DNA of 64,000 nt, from contig NZ_LT629785.1 of the NCBI RefSeq assembly GCF_900105995.1, positions 434,001-498,000 on the forward strand, read 5' to 3'. Positions 51,845 to 59,617 of this stretch are shown here, piece after piece. Below the pieces are notes generated by a model. It saw nothing but the letters and a program-made list of their open reading frames with translations. It did no database searches and was not told the DNA's origin. Numbering within the stretch: position 1 is the stretch's first letter; every line of letters starts with the position of its first letter. The stretch is from Pseudomonas pohangensis. GTDB taxonomy: Bacteria > Pseudomonadota > Gammaproteobacteria > Pseudomonadales > Pseudomonadaceae. A program made the position numbers and the translations under genes.

Positions 51845-52072
51845 ATGAAACTAGAAATTACTAGAGCTTTTGCAGTGTGCGCAGCCGTTGTGGTATGCGC
51901 TCTCGCCAGCGTGGCCTGGAGCGAGCCTGCGTTGAAGGTTCTTACTGCGGAAAACGGCCTGGGTTATTGCCCTGTTCCTGCGCAGGATTTGCGTCTGGAG
52001 GACCAGCAAGTCAATGAGGATTTTTTGTTGTTGATGTTCAGCCTGTCACAGGGCCGTGGCGGCTTGAGCTGA
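51845..52072 (+). CDS. Small exported protein of unknown function
   Basis: The 75-residue protein has a signal peptide with hydrophobic core AVCAAVVVCALASVA and a likely cut near SVAWSE (about residue 26), leaving about 50 residues with one Cys and a hydrophobic patch DFLLLMFSLSQ near the end. I do not recognise the family. GGAG lies about 9 bases before the ATG. It stands alone between the two-component system and the convergent dciA gene; it lies near secA, where E. coli has secM, but shows no SecM arrest motif. Confidence 0.6.
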   Translation: MKLEITRAFAVCAAVVVCALASVAWSEPALKVLTAENGLGYCPVPAQDLRLEDQQVNEDFLLLMFSLSQGRGGLS

Positions 52073-52082
52073 TGTGCGAATG

Positions 52083-52538
52083 TTACCCGGCTGGCTTGGC
52101 ATGACTGGCAAGACGCTCCAGGGCTGCTCGCAGCTGCGGATCACTGATGCCTTCGGCACTGGCCTGGATGGATCGCGCGGCATCGGCAGACAGGCTGACC
52201 TGGCGGGCGGCGGCTTGCGGCGCACTGACAGGTGGCCGCACCTTGAGGCTGATGCGTTGCAAGCCGGAGAATTCGGCCAGTTCGCCCAGCTGTTTCAACA
52301 GGCGCTTTTCCCGATAGCGCAAGCGGGTGGCCCACTGGCCATCGCTGACAATCAGTACGAGATGACCTTCGCGCCAGGTAGCTACCTTGCAATGCTCGCG
52401 CGCGGCAGGTTCCAGCTGGCCTTCAACTAACTGCTGCAGTAGCGACAGTCGCTGCGCCTCGCTGAACAATGACTGCAGTGGCCTTGCTTCGCGTAGCAAG
52501 GCAGACGGTGCCTTGGCAGGTAAGGGGCGGAAACTCAT
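52083..52538 (-). CDS. dciA: DciA-type helicase operator (DUF721)
   Basis: DciA is the widespread partner that loads the replicative helicase DnaB in bacteria lacking DnaC. The 151 residues carry the DUF721 core (about 15-100): LLREARPLQSLFSEAQRLSL, then VATWREGHLVLIVSDGQWATRLRY, typical of the family, and an Ala/Pro-rich C-terminal part. It is transcribed away from secA, which starts 240 bases away on the other strand. The position next to secA is the usual one in Pseudomonas as I recall it. Confidence 0.82.
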   Translation of the reverse strand: MSFRPLPAKAPSALLREARPLQSLFSEAQRLSLLQQLVEGQLEPAAREHCKVATWREGHLVLIVSDGQWATRLRYREKRLLKQLGELAEFSGLQRISLKVRPPVSAPQAAARQVSLSADAARSIQASAEGISDPQLRAALERLASHAKPAG

Positions 52539-52699
52539 GCAGGCAGACCTCGGTCGGGATTGCTCATGCTAACAGCATGCTGGAATTTCTGCGGATTTCA
52601 GCAATCTGCCATTGCTTCTTGCTTCGCCGTCTGGCGGCAGATAGCTCGTTCGAGACGCTTGGCTGCTTTCCTGATTCGCGATTCAGGGTAGAATGCGCC

Positions 52700-52727
52700 C
52701 CTTGCATTCGGCCTGCAGGCCGCAAGG
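52700..52727 (+). promoter_or_regulatory. Stem-loop in the secA leader
   Basis: CCTTGC (52700-52705) pairs with GCAAGG (52722-52727) around an inner hairpin of GGCC and GGCC (52710-52713, 52718-52721) with an ATTC bulge. A TAGAAT at 52689-52694 could be the -10, which would put the hairpin at the 5' end of the secA message. Function unknown. Confidence 0.4.
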
Positions 52728-52778
52728 CTGTGCCAGCTGGCGCGTAGCCCCCTCTGAAAACTGGAAGATACAACTCCT

Positions 52779-55532
52779 ATGTTTGCCCCCCTGTTGAAGA
52801 AAATCTTTGGAAGCAAGAACGATCGCGAAGTCAAGCGCATGCACAAGGCGGTGCAGGCGGTCAGCGCCCTCGAAGAGCAGATGCTCGGGCTTTCCGATGA
52901 GCAGTTAAGGGACAAGACAGCAGAGTTCAAGGGGCGCATAGCCAAGGGTGAAACACTCGACCAGCTCTTGCCGGAAGCCTTTGCCGTGGCCCGCGAGGCC
53001 GGTAAGCGGATCCTCGGCATGCGCCATTTCGATGTGCAGTTGATCGGCGGCATGGTGCTGCATGAGGGCAAGATTGCCGAGATGCGCACCGGTGAAGGCA
53101 AGACCCTGGTCGCGACGCTGGCGGTGTATCTGAACGCCCTGTCCGGTGATGGCGTGCATGTGGTCACGGTGAACGATTATCTGGCGCGCCGTGATGCCAA
53201 CTGGATGCGCCCGCTGTATGAAGCTCTTGGTCTTACCGTAGGCGTAGTCACGCCATTTGCCGCGCCGGAAGAAAAGCGCGCAGCCTATGCCGCTGACATC
53301 ACCTATGGCACCAACAACGAATTCGGTTTTGATTACCTGCGCGACAACATGGCATTTTCCCTCGAGGAAAAATTCCAGCGCGGGCTGAATTTTGCCGTGG
53401 TCGATGAGGTTGACTCGATCCTCATCGATGAAGCGCGTACACCGCTGATCATCTCCGGTCAGGCGGAAGACAGCTCGAAGCTGTATATCGAAATCAACAA
53501 GCTGATTCCGAAGCTGAAGCAACACATCGAAGAAGTCGAAGGCGAAGTCACACAGGAAGGTCATTTCAGCGTCGACGAGAAAACCCGTCAGGTTGAACTC
53601 AATGAGCAGGGTCACCAGTACATCGAAGAGCTGCTGACCAAGGCCGGTTTGCTGGCCGAGGGTGAAAGTCTCTACTCGGCACACAACCTCGGACTGCTGA
53701 CCCATGTGTATTCCGGGCTGCGCGCGCACAAGCTGTTCCAGCGCAATGTCGAGTACATCGTGCAGGACAACCAGGTGCTGCTGGTCGACGAGCACACCGG
53801 GCGTACCATGCCGGGCCGTCGTCTCTCCGAAGGTCTGCACCAGGCCATCGAGGCCAAGGAAGGGTTGCCGATTCAGGCCGAGAGCCAGACTCTGGCTTCA
53901 ACCACCTTCCAGAATTATTTCCGCCTGTACAAGAAGCTCTCCGGCATGACCGGTACGGCAGATACCGAAGCCTTCGAGTTCCGCCAGATCTATGGTCTGG
54001 ATGTGGTGGTGATTCCCACGCACAAGGCGGTGGCGCGTACCGATTACAACGACCTGGTGTACCTGACCCAGGAAGAGAAGTTCCAGGCGATCATTGCCGA
54101 TATCAAGGATTGCCAGGCCAAGGGCCGGCCGATGCTGGTGGGTACCGCCTCGATCGAAAGCTCCGAGACGGTCGCGCAGTTGCTGGTCAAGGCGGGTATC
54201 GAGCACAAGGTGCTGAACGCCAAATACCATGACAAGGAAGCCGAGATCATTGCCCAGGCCGGACGTCCGGGCGCGGTGACCATCGCCACCAACATGGCTG
54301 GTCGCGGTACCGATATTCTGCTCGGTGGCAATTGGGAAGCCGAAGTGGCTGCCCTTGAACTGGCCAGCCAGGAGCAGGCCGGATCGGAACAGGTTGCCCA
54401 GATCAAGAGCGAATGGCAGAAGCGCCATCAACAGGTTATCCAGGCTGGCGGTCTGCACGTGATTGCCTGCGAGCGGCACGAATCAAGGCGTATCGACAAC
54501 CAGTTGCGTGGCCGTGCGGGTCGTCAGGGTGATCCGGGCTCCAGCCGTTTCTACCTGTCGCTGGAAGACAACCTGATGCGTATTTTCGCCTCTGACCGGG
54601 TTAAAAACTTCATGAAGGCGCTTGGCATGCAGGCCGGCGAGGCTATCGAGCATCGCATGGTGTCGAATGCCATCGAGAAGGCCCAGCGCAAGGTGGAAGG
54701 GCGCAACTTTGACATGCGCAAGCAGTTGCTGGAATTCGATGACGTAGCCAACGAGCAGCGCAAGGTGATCTACCACATGCGCAACAGCCTGCTGGCGGCG
54801 CAGGATGTCGGTGAAACCATCGCCGAGTTCCGCGAAGAGGCACTGAAGAACGCCATCGACGCGCACATTCCGCCGCAGTCGTTGCCCGAGCAGTGGGATA
54901 TCGCCGGGCTGGAAGCGGCACTGTTCAGCGACTTTGGCAGCAAGATTCCGGTACAGCAATGGCTTGACGAAGACGACAAGCTCTACGAAGAGCCGCTGCG
55001 TGAGCGCATCCTGCAAACGCTGGTGGATGCCTACAAGGAGAAGGAAGAACAGGCTGGCGCCGAAGGCCTGCGTACCTTCGAGAAGCAGATTTTGCTGCGC
55101 GTGCTGGATGATCTGTGGAAGGATCACCTGTCGACCATGGATCACCTGCGGCATGGTATCCACCTGCGCGGTTATGCGCAGAAGAACCCCAAGCAGGAGT
55201 ACAAGCGTGAGTCATTCACGCTGTTCCAGGAACTGCTCGACTCGATCAAGAATGACACCATCCGGGTACTGTCGTTCGTCCAGGTGCGTCGTGAGGATCC
55301 TGCCGAGGAAGAGGCGCGTCTGCGCCACGAAGCCGAGGAAATGGCCAAGCGCATGCAGTTCCAGCATGCCGAAGCCGCTTCTGCTCTGGGCAACGAACCC
55401 CAGCCGGCACCTGCGGAAGGCCAGGAAGCAGCGGCCGTACCGGTGCGTAGCGAGCCGAAGATTGGCCGTAACGAGCCTTGCCCCTGTGGCTCCGGCAAGA
55501 AGTACAAGCATTGTCACGGCCAGCTGAGCTGA
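52779..55532 (+). CDS. secA: Preprotein translocase ATPase SecA
   Basis: SecA pushes unfolded proteins through SecYEG using ATP. The 917 residues have a normal length and order: Walker A in MRTGEGKTLVATL (about 101-113), DEVDSILIDEARTPLIISG (Walker B and preprotein crosslinking start, about 209-227), GTADTEAFEF, MAGRGTDILLGG (about 507-518), the RIDNQLRGRAGRQGDPGSS motif and the C-terminal zinc site CPCGSGKKYKHCHG that binds SecB and lipid. No SecM-like gene precedes it. A terminator follows. Confidence 0.99.
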   Translation: MFAPLLKKIFGSKNDREVKRMHKAVQAVSALEEQMLGLSDEQLRDKTAEFKGRIAKGETLDQLLPEAFAVAREAGKRILGMRHFDVQLIGGMVLHEGKIAEMRTGEGKTLVATLAVYLNALSGDGVHVVTVNDYLARRDANWMRPLYEALGLTVGVVTPFAAPEEKRAAYAADITYGTNNEFGFDYLRDNMAFSLEEKFQRGLNFAVVDEVDSILIDEARTPLIISGQAEDSSKLYIEINKLIPKLKQHIEEVEGEVTQEGHFSVDEKTRQVELNEQGHQYIEELLTKAGLLAEGESLYSAHNLGLLTHVYSGLRAHKLFQRNVEYIVQDNQVLLVDEHTGRTMPGRRLSEGLHQAIEAKEGLPIQAESQTLASTTFQNYFRLYKKLSGMTGTADTEAFEFRQIYGLDVVVIPTHKAVARTDYNDLVYLTQEEKFQAIIADIKDCQAKGRPMLVGTASIESSETVAQLLVKAGIEHKVLNAKYHDKEAEIIAQAGRPGAVTIATNMAGRGTDILLGGNWEAEVAALELASQEQAGSEQVAQIKSEWQKRHQQVIQAGGLHVIACERHESRRIDNQLRGRAGRQGDPGSSRFYLSLEDNLMRIFASDRVKNFMKALGMQAGEAIEHRMVSNAIEKAQRKVEGRNFDMRKQLLEFDDVANEQRKVIYHMRNSLLAAQDVGETIAEFREEALKNAIDAHIPPQSLPEQWDIAGLEAALFSDFGSKIPVQQWLDEDDKLYEEPLRERILQTLVDAYKEKEEQAGAEGLRTFEKQILLRVLDDLWKDHLSTMDHLRHGIHLRGYAQKNPKQEYKRESFTLFQELLDSIKNDTIRVLSFVQVRREDPAEEEARLRHEAEEMAKRMQFQHAEAASALGNEPQPAPAEGQEAAAVPVRSEPKIGRNEPCPCGSGKKYKHCHGQLS

Positions 55533-55553
55533 ACCGGCTTGCCGTGAACTGAC

Positions 55554-55588
55554 AACGCCGCGACCGGCCCAGCCGCTCGCGGCGTTTT
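55554..55588 (+). terminator. Rho-independent terminator of secA
   Basis: AACGCCGCGA (55554-55563) pairs perfectly with TCGCGGCGTT (55577-55586), followed by TT of a four-T run. It starts 21 bases after the secA stop. Confidence 0.82.
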
Positions 55589-55866
55589 GCCAACTTGCGC
55601 AGCGCCTATGGCTATATCGCCATGAGCAACGTTGTTGCAGCCAGCTTTCTGCTAAAGAAGTTCGCGATGATTATGTTGCTGCAAGTACCCTCGAAGAGAA
55701 GGGCGGCTTTGTCAGAAATATCCTTGAGCTGACCGGTACTCGCGAGACTTAGGGATGATTGAGAAAAGACCCTGCAGGGTTGGTGGACGACAGACCGGTC
55801 AGGCAAGTGCGGTGCAGTAAGGCTTTCCCATAACCCATCTTCAACGAAGGCATCTGGAGCGTTGGT
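55589..55866. other. Gene-free stretch before the DUF1538 operon
   Basis: With the secA terminator this makes a 334-base gap. A 36-codon frame starts at 55622 but has no ribosome site and no recognisable sequence. TTGCAGC (about 55633) and GCTGCAA (about 55678) are inverted. I see no clear promoter for the operon that follows. Confidence 0.5.
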
Positions 55867-56610
55867 TTGCTGAAAGGACTGTTGGCCATATTGCGTTCCA
55901 TGCTCGGGAGCTTTCGGGATCTGCTGCCGATTATTCTCGTCATTGGATTTTTTCAGCTTGTCGTGCTGCAACAACCTGTTCCCGATCCTGGTGATTTGTT
56001 CGTCGGTTTTGTCTGTGTCTTGCTGGGGCTGACCTTCTTTATCTTTGGCCTGGAAATGGGCCTGTTTCCCATCGGTGAGTCGATGGCTCACGCCCTGGCG
56101 CGCAAAGGCAGTGTGTCCTGGTTGATCGCCTTTTCCTTTGCCCTGGGTTTTGGCACCACCATTGCCGAGCCTGCATTGATAGCGGTTGCCGCCGAAGCCG
56201 CCTCGGTTGCTGCAGATGGCGGAATAATTGCGGGCGATGACTCGGCCAAGGCGTCCTACGCGTGGGGTCTGAGGTTTACGGTGGCATTGTCGGTGGGTTT
56301 GGCCATCATATTGGGGGTGTTGCGGATACTGTTTGGCTGGTCGATCCAGTGGATGATTATGGGGGGCTATCTGCTGGTCGTGATAATGACCTTCTTTGCT
56401 CCCAGGGAAATCATTGGCATCGCCTATGACTCTGGAGGGGTGACGACATCGACCATCACCGTTCCCCTGGTTACCGCGCTCGGCGTTGGGCTTGCTTCGT
56501 CGATCAAGGGGCGCAACCCACTAACGGATGGTTTCGGTCTGATTGCCTTTGCTTCGCTGACGCCGATGATTTTTGTCATGGCCTACGGCATGTTGTTCAC
56601 GGGAGCCTAG
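55867..56610 (+). CDS. DUF1538 membrane protein, UmpA type
   Basis: The 247 residues are mostly hydrophobic (about seven predicted helices) and belong to DUF1538. The two family signatures are FGTTIAEPALIAVA (about 95-108) and AYDSGGVTTSTITVPLVTAL (about 186-205). The same two blocks recur in the next gene, so the pair are homologues and probably form a heterodimer. A DUF1538 pair named UmpAB from a Halomonas species was reported to act as a Na+(Li+, K+)/H+ antiporter; I recall this from the literature and it is the only functional clue. The start is TTG 55867, with GGAG 7 bases upstream. It opens a four-gene operon. Confidence 0.8.
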   Translation: MLKGLLAILRSMLGSFRDLLPIILVIGFFQLVVLQQPVPDPGDLFVGFVCVLLGLTFFIFGLEMGLFPIGESMAHALARKGSVSWLIAFSFALGFGTTIAEPALIAVAAEAASVAADGGIIAGDDSAKASYAWGLRFTVALSVGLAIILGVLRILFGWSIQWMIMGGYLLVVIMTFFAPREIIGIAYDSGGVTTSTITVPLVTALGVGLASSIKGRNPLTDGFGLIAFASLTPMIFVMAYGMLFTGA

Positions 56611-56614
56611 TGAT

Positions 56615-57400
56615 TTGATCGATTTTTTCGCAGAACTATTCGCAGTGCTGATGGTGACGGTCACGGATGTCTTGCCCATCCTCTGTGTTTTGGTGGGCTT
56701 TCAGTTGCTGGTGATTCGCAAACCGATACCCAGTCTGAAGAAAGTGGCGATCGGTTTCGTCTACGTTCTGCTCGGCTTGTCACTATTTCTGTTGGGTCTG
56801 GAAAAGGCACTGTTCCCCGTTGGCAAACTCATGGCCGAGCAATTGACCAAGCCTGAATTTATTTCCCAGGGAAAGGCATTTTCCGCGAACGGCTTGCAGT
56901 GGTTCGATTACTACTGGGTATATATCTTCGCCTTGGCGATAGGCTTCAGTACGACTATTGCCGAGCCATCTTTGATCGCTGTTGCGATGAAGGCCAACGT
57001 TGTTTCCGGTGGCGCGATAGGTGTTCTGGGACTGCGCATTGCTGTGGCGCTGGGTGTCGCGGTCGGCATTGCCCTGGGGACTTATCGGATTGTTTCCGGC
57101 GTGCCGATCCATTACTTCATTATCTGCGGGTATATCGTGGTGCTGATCCAGACCTTTTTCGCTCCGAAGATGATCGTGCCACTGGCTTACGACTCCGGCG
57201 GCGTCACAACCTCCACCGTGACGGTGCCTCTGGTCGCAGCCCTGGGCTTGGGGCTGGCCGGTACGGTACCGGGGCGCAGCACCCTGATCGATGGCTTTGG
57301 CCTGATCGCCTTTGCCAGCCTGTTCCCGATCATGTCGGTAATGGCCTATGCACAGTTGTCGGAATATATGAATAAAAGGGCCAGAGCCAAGCGGGATTGA
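56615..57400 (+). CDS. DUF1538 membrane protein, UmpB type
   Basis: This partner of the preceding gene has 261 residues and about seven predicted helices. It repeats the signatures FSTTIAEPSLIAVA (about 111-124) and AYDSGGVTTSTVTVPLVAAL (about 191-210), and has a 15-residue longer loop around residues 78-95 (PEFISQGKAFSANGLQW). It ends in a basic tail (NKRARAKRD). Start is TTG 56615, nine bases after GGGAG and 4 bases after the upstream stop; the ATG at 56573 would lie within the previous gene. Transport role is inferred as above. Confidence 0.8.
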   Translation: MIDFFAELFAVLMVTVTDVLPILCVLVGFQLLVIRKPIPSLKKVAIGFVYVLLGLSLFLLGLEKALFPVGKLMAEQLTKPEFISQGKAFSANGLQWFDYYWVYIFALAIGFSTTIAEPSLIAVAMKANVVSGGAIGVLGLRIAVALGVAVGIALGTYRIVSGVPIHYFIICGYIVVLIQTFFAPKMIVPLAYDSGGVTTSTVTVPLVAALGLGLAGTVPGRSTLIDGFGLIAFASLFPIMSVMAYAQLSEYMNKRARAKRD

Positions 57401-57440
57401 ATCCGGCCAGTACACATGGGTTTTTAACGAGGAAAGGTCT

Positions 57441-57791
57441 ATGCACTTCAAATTGCTGCTGGTTTTTGTCGATCTGGACAAAACAGACAAAGTCATGAAA
57501 GCCGCACGTGATGCTGGCGCAACCGGTGCAACGGTCATTACCAACGCCCGGGGTGAGGGTATGGAGCAAAGCAAGACCTTTTTTGGCCTGTCGCTGGAAA
57601 CCACCCGGGATGTACTGCTGTTTCTGGTAGAAGAGCACCTGAGTCGTCACATCCTGGAAACCATAGGTATCGTCGGCGAGCTTGATACCAGCGCCGGCAC
57701 CGGTATCGCCGTGCAGATCGACGTGGAAGATGCCGTCGGCGTCTCCCACCAGATTCAATCCCTGGCGACCAAGGTGGAGGAAAAGCTATGA
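57441..57791 (+). CDS. PII-like protein, divergent
   Basis: The 116 residues have the length and beta-alpha-beta pattern of PII signalling proteins, with the T-loop region at about residues 36-52 and the B-loop region at about 78-92 (VGELDTSAGTGIAV). The Tyr51 uridylylation site of GlnB is absent (TFFGLSLE stands there), so GlnD control is not expected. Nitrogen regulation is therefore unlikely. Its place between two membrane proteins and a CBS protein suggests it binds and gates the transporter, as other PII-like proteins do with their partners. Strong AGGAAAGG site before ATG. Confidence 0.78.
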   Translation: MHFKLLLVFVDLDKTDKVMKAARDAGATGATVITNARGEGMEQSKTFFGLSLETTRDVLLFLVEEHLSRHILETIGIVGELDTSAGTGIAVQIDVEDAVGVSHQIQSLATKVEEKL

Positions 57792-58210
57792 GTGAGCCAA
57801 AGCGTCAGGTAGTCAAAACCCGGGACGTCATGCAAAAGCGCTACATCCTGATGGATGGCTTGATGACGGTGAAAGAAGCACTGGTGCGGATGAAGGAATA
57901 TGACGCGACCATGGTGCTGATCAACAAGCGGAGTGACCAGGATGAGTACGGTCTGGTGCTGCTCTCGGATATCGCCAAAAAAGTGCTGGCAAAAGACCGC
58001 TCGCCCGAACGTGTCAACCTTTACGAAATCATGTCGAAGCCCGTGATTGGCGTCTCTCCCGACATGGACGTGCGCTATTGTGCGCGACTATTCGACCAGT
58101 TCGGCCTGTCCATCGCTCCGGTCATAGATAATGGCGAAGTGATCGGATCAGTTGGTTACACCGAGCTGGTGCTTGATGGCTTGTTGGTTGAACAGCGCTC
58201 GCTGGAGTAA
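57788..58210 (+). CDS. CBS-domain protein
   Basis: The 140 residues comprise two CBS domains in tandem (about 10-70 and 78-138), with RDVMQKRYILMDGLMTVKEAL and EIMSKPVIGVSPDMDVRYCA as their starts. CBS pairs bind adenine nucleotides such as AMP, ATP or cyclic di-AMP and control attached or neighbouring proteins. It has no catalytic domain. It overlaps the PII-like gene by 4 bases, so both regulators are made together and may act jointly on the UmpAB-like pair. Confidence 0.85.
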   Translation: MSEPKRQVVKTRDVMQKRYILMDGLMTVKEALVRMKEYDATMVLINKRSDQDEYGLVLLSDIAKKVLAKDRSPERVNLYEIMSKPVIGVSPDMDVRYCARLFDQFGLSIAPVIDNGEVIGSVGYTELVLDGLLVEQRSLE

Positions 58211-58297
58211 AGGTTACAGCGTATTTTGTTGACCTCGGATAACTGGCCGAAGCTGACTCGGCTAATAGAACAGATTGCCTAAATAAGGAGCTTACAC

Positions 58298-59515
58298 ATG
58301 GCTGTTGGTCTTGGTCCCTTACCCACCCTGCACCCGGTTGCGGGATTCGAGCTCGGTATTGCCTCGGCGGGCATCAAGCGGCCGGGCCGCAAGGACGTGG
58401 TGGTGATGCGCTGCGCCGAAGGTTCCCGCGTAGCTGCAGTCACCACCACCAATGCCTTCTGTGCCGCACCGGTGCTCGTCACCCGCGAGCGCGTGCAAGG
58501 TGATGTGCGCTACCTGCTGACCAATACCGGCAACGCCAACGCCGGCACCGGTGCCGAGGGGCTGGCCAACGCCCGGCGTACCTGTGCTGCGCTGGCCGGG
58601 CTGACCGGTGTGCCGGAGACCGCCATCCTGCCGTTTTCCACCGGCGTGATCGGTGAGCCGCTGCCGGTAGAAAAGATCGAGTCCGCCCTGCAGGCAGCGC
58701 TCGACGATCTGGCGCCGGAGCACTGGGCTGAAGCCGCCACCGGCATCATGACCACCGACACCCTGCCCAAGGGTGCCAGTCGCCAGTTCCGCCATGCCGG
58801 TGAGACCATCACCGTAACCGGCATCAGCAAAGGCGCCGGCATGATCCGGCCGAACATGGCGACCATGCTCGGCTACATTGCCACCGATGCCAAAGTGGCC
58901 CGTGACGTCCTGCAGAATCTGGTGCTGGATGCGGCGAACAAATCGTTCAACCGCATCACCATCGACGGCGATACCTCGACCAACGACTGCTGCCTGCTCA
59001 TAGCCACCGGCCAGACCAACCTTGCGGAAATCACCGAGGCCAGCGGCGAGCTGTACACACAGCTCCGGCAGGCGGTGTTCGAGGTGTGCATGGAAGTCGC
59101 CCAGGCCATCGTCCGCGACGGTGAGGGTGCCACCAAGTTCGTCACCGTGCAGGTCAACGGCGGGGGCAACCATCAGGAGTGTCTGGACGTTGGCTATGCG
59201 GTGGCGCATTCGCCGCTGATCAAGACCGCACTGTTTGCCTCCGATCCGAACTGGGGGCGAATTCTCGCGGCAGTGGGTTATGCCGGCGTGCCGGATCTGG
59301 ATGTGAGCAAAATCGACGTGTTCCTCGGCGATGTCTGCATCGCCAGCCAGGGCGGGCGTGCTGCCAGCTACACTGAAGCGCAGGGCGCGGCGGTGATGCA
59401 GCAGGAAGAAATCAGCATCCGTATCGAACTGGGTCGCGGCACTTGTAGTGAAACCATCTGGACCACCGACCTGTCCCACGAGTATGTGCGGATCAATGCG
59501 GAGTACCGCAGCTGA
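58298..59515 (+). CDS. argJ: Bifunctional ornithine acetyltransferase / N-acetylglutamate synthase
   Basis: ArgJ moves the acetyl group from N-acetylornithine to glutamate, recycling it in arginine synthesis. The 405 residues include the self-cleavage site KGAGMIRPNMATMLGYI, where the chain splits before the Thr of MATML into alpha and beta parts, and the family motifs TNTGNANAGTG and ITIDGDTSTNDCCLL. AAGGAG lies 9 bases before ATG. The DUF1538 operon separates it from secA, unlike P. aeruginosa where secA and argJ are neighbours (from memory). Confidence 0.97.
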   Translation: MAVGLGPLPTLHPVAGFELGIASAGIKRPGRKDVVVMRCAEGSRVAAVTTTNAFCAAPVLVTRERVQGDVRYLLTNTGNANAGTGAEGLANARRTCAALAGLTGVPETAILPFSTGVIGEPLPVEKIESALQAALDDLAPEHWAEAATGIMTTDTLPKGASRQFRHAGETITVTGISKGAGMIRPNMATMLGYIATDAKVARDVLQNLVLDAANKSFNRITIDGDTSTNDCCLLIATGQTNLAEITEASGELYTQLRQAVFEVCMEVAQAIVRDGEGATKFVTVQVNGGGNHQECLDVGYAVAHSPLIKTALFASDPNWGRILAAVGYAGVPDLDVSKIDVFLGDVCIASQGGRAASYTEAQGAAVMQQEEISIRIELGRGTCSETIWTTDLSHEYVRINAEYRS

Positions 59516-59565
59516 GGCTGCCGGAGCCGGATGCCAATCGGCGCTTCGCTGACCAGCAAAGCAAT

Positions 59566-59595
59566 GGTGGAAAATCGCGGAGCGAGTTTTCCACC
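59566..59595. repeat. REP-like palindrome between argJ and the GST gene
   Basis: A 13-base stem (59566-59578 with 59582-59595, one bulged G) closes over the loop GGA, with the arms GGTGGAAAA and TTTTCCACC. Pseudomonas genomes contain many scattered palindromes of this general form; no T-run follows, so termination is doubtful. Confidence 0.5.
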
Positions 59596-59617
59596 CAACC
59601 AATGCGAGGGTCGAAAC

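Noticed and set aside
51845..52072. secM homologue
   Set aside because: No arrest sequence is visible, the protein is too short, and an opposite-strand gene separates it from secA.
55622..55732. A 36-codon gene after secA
   Set aside because: No ribosome site, no recognisable sequence, and it stands directly after the secA terminator.
57441..57791. GlnB or GlnK nitrogen regulator
   Set aside because: The Tyr51 region is replaced, and the neighbours are DUF1538 and CBS genes rather than amtB or glutamine synthetase.
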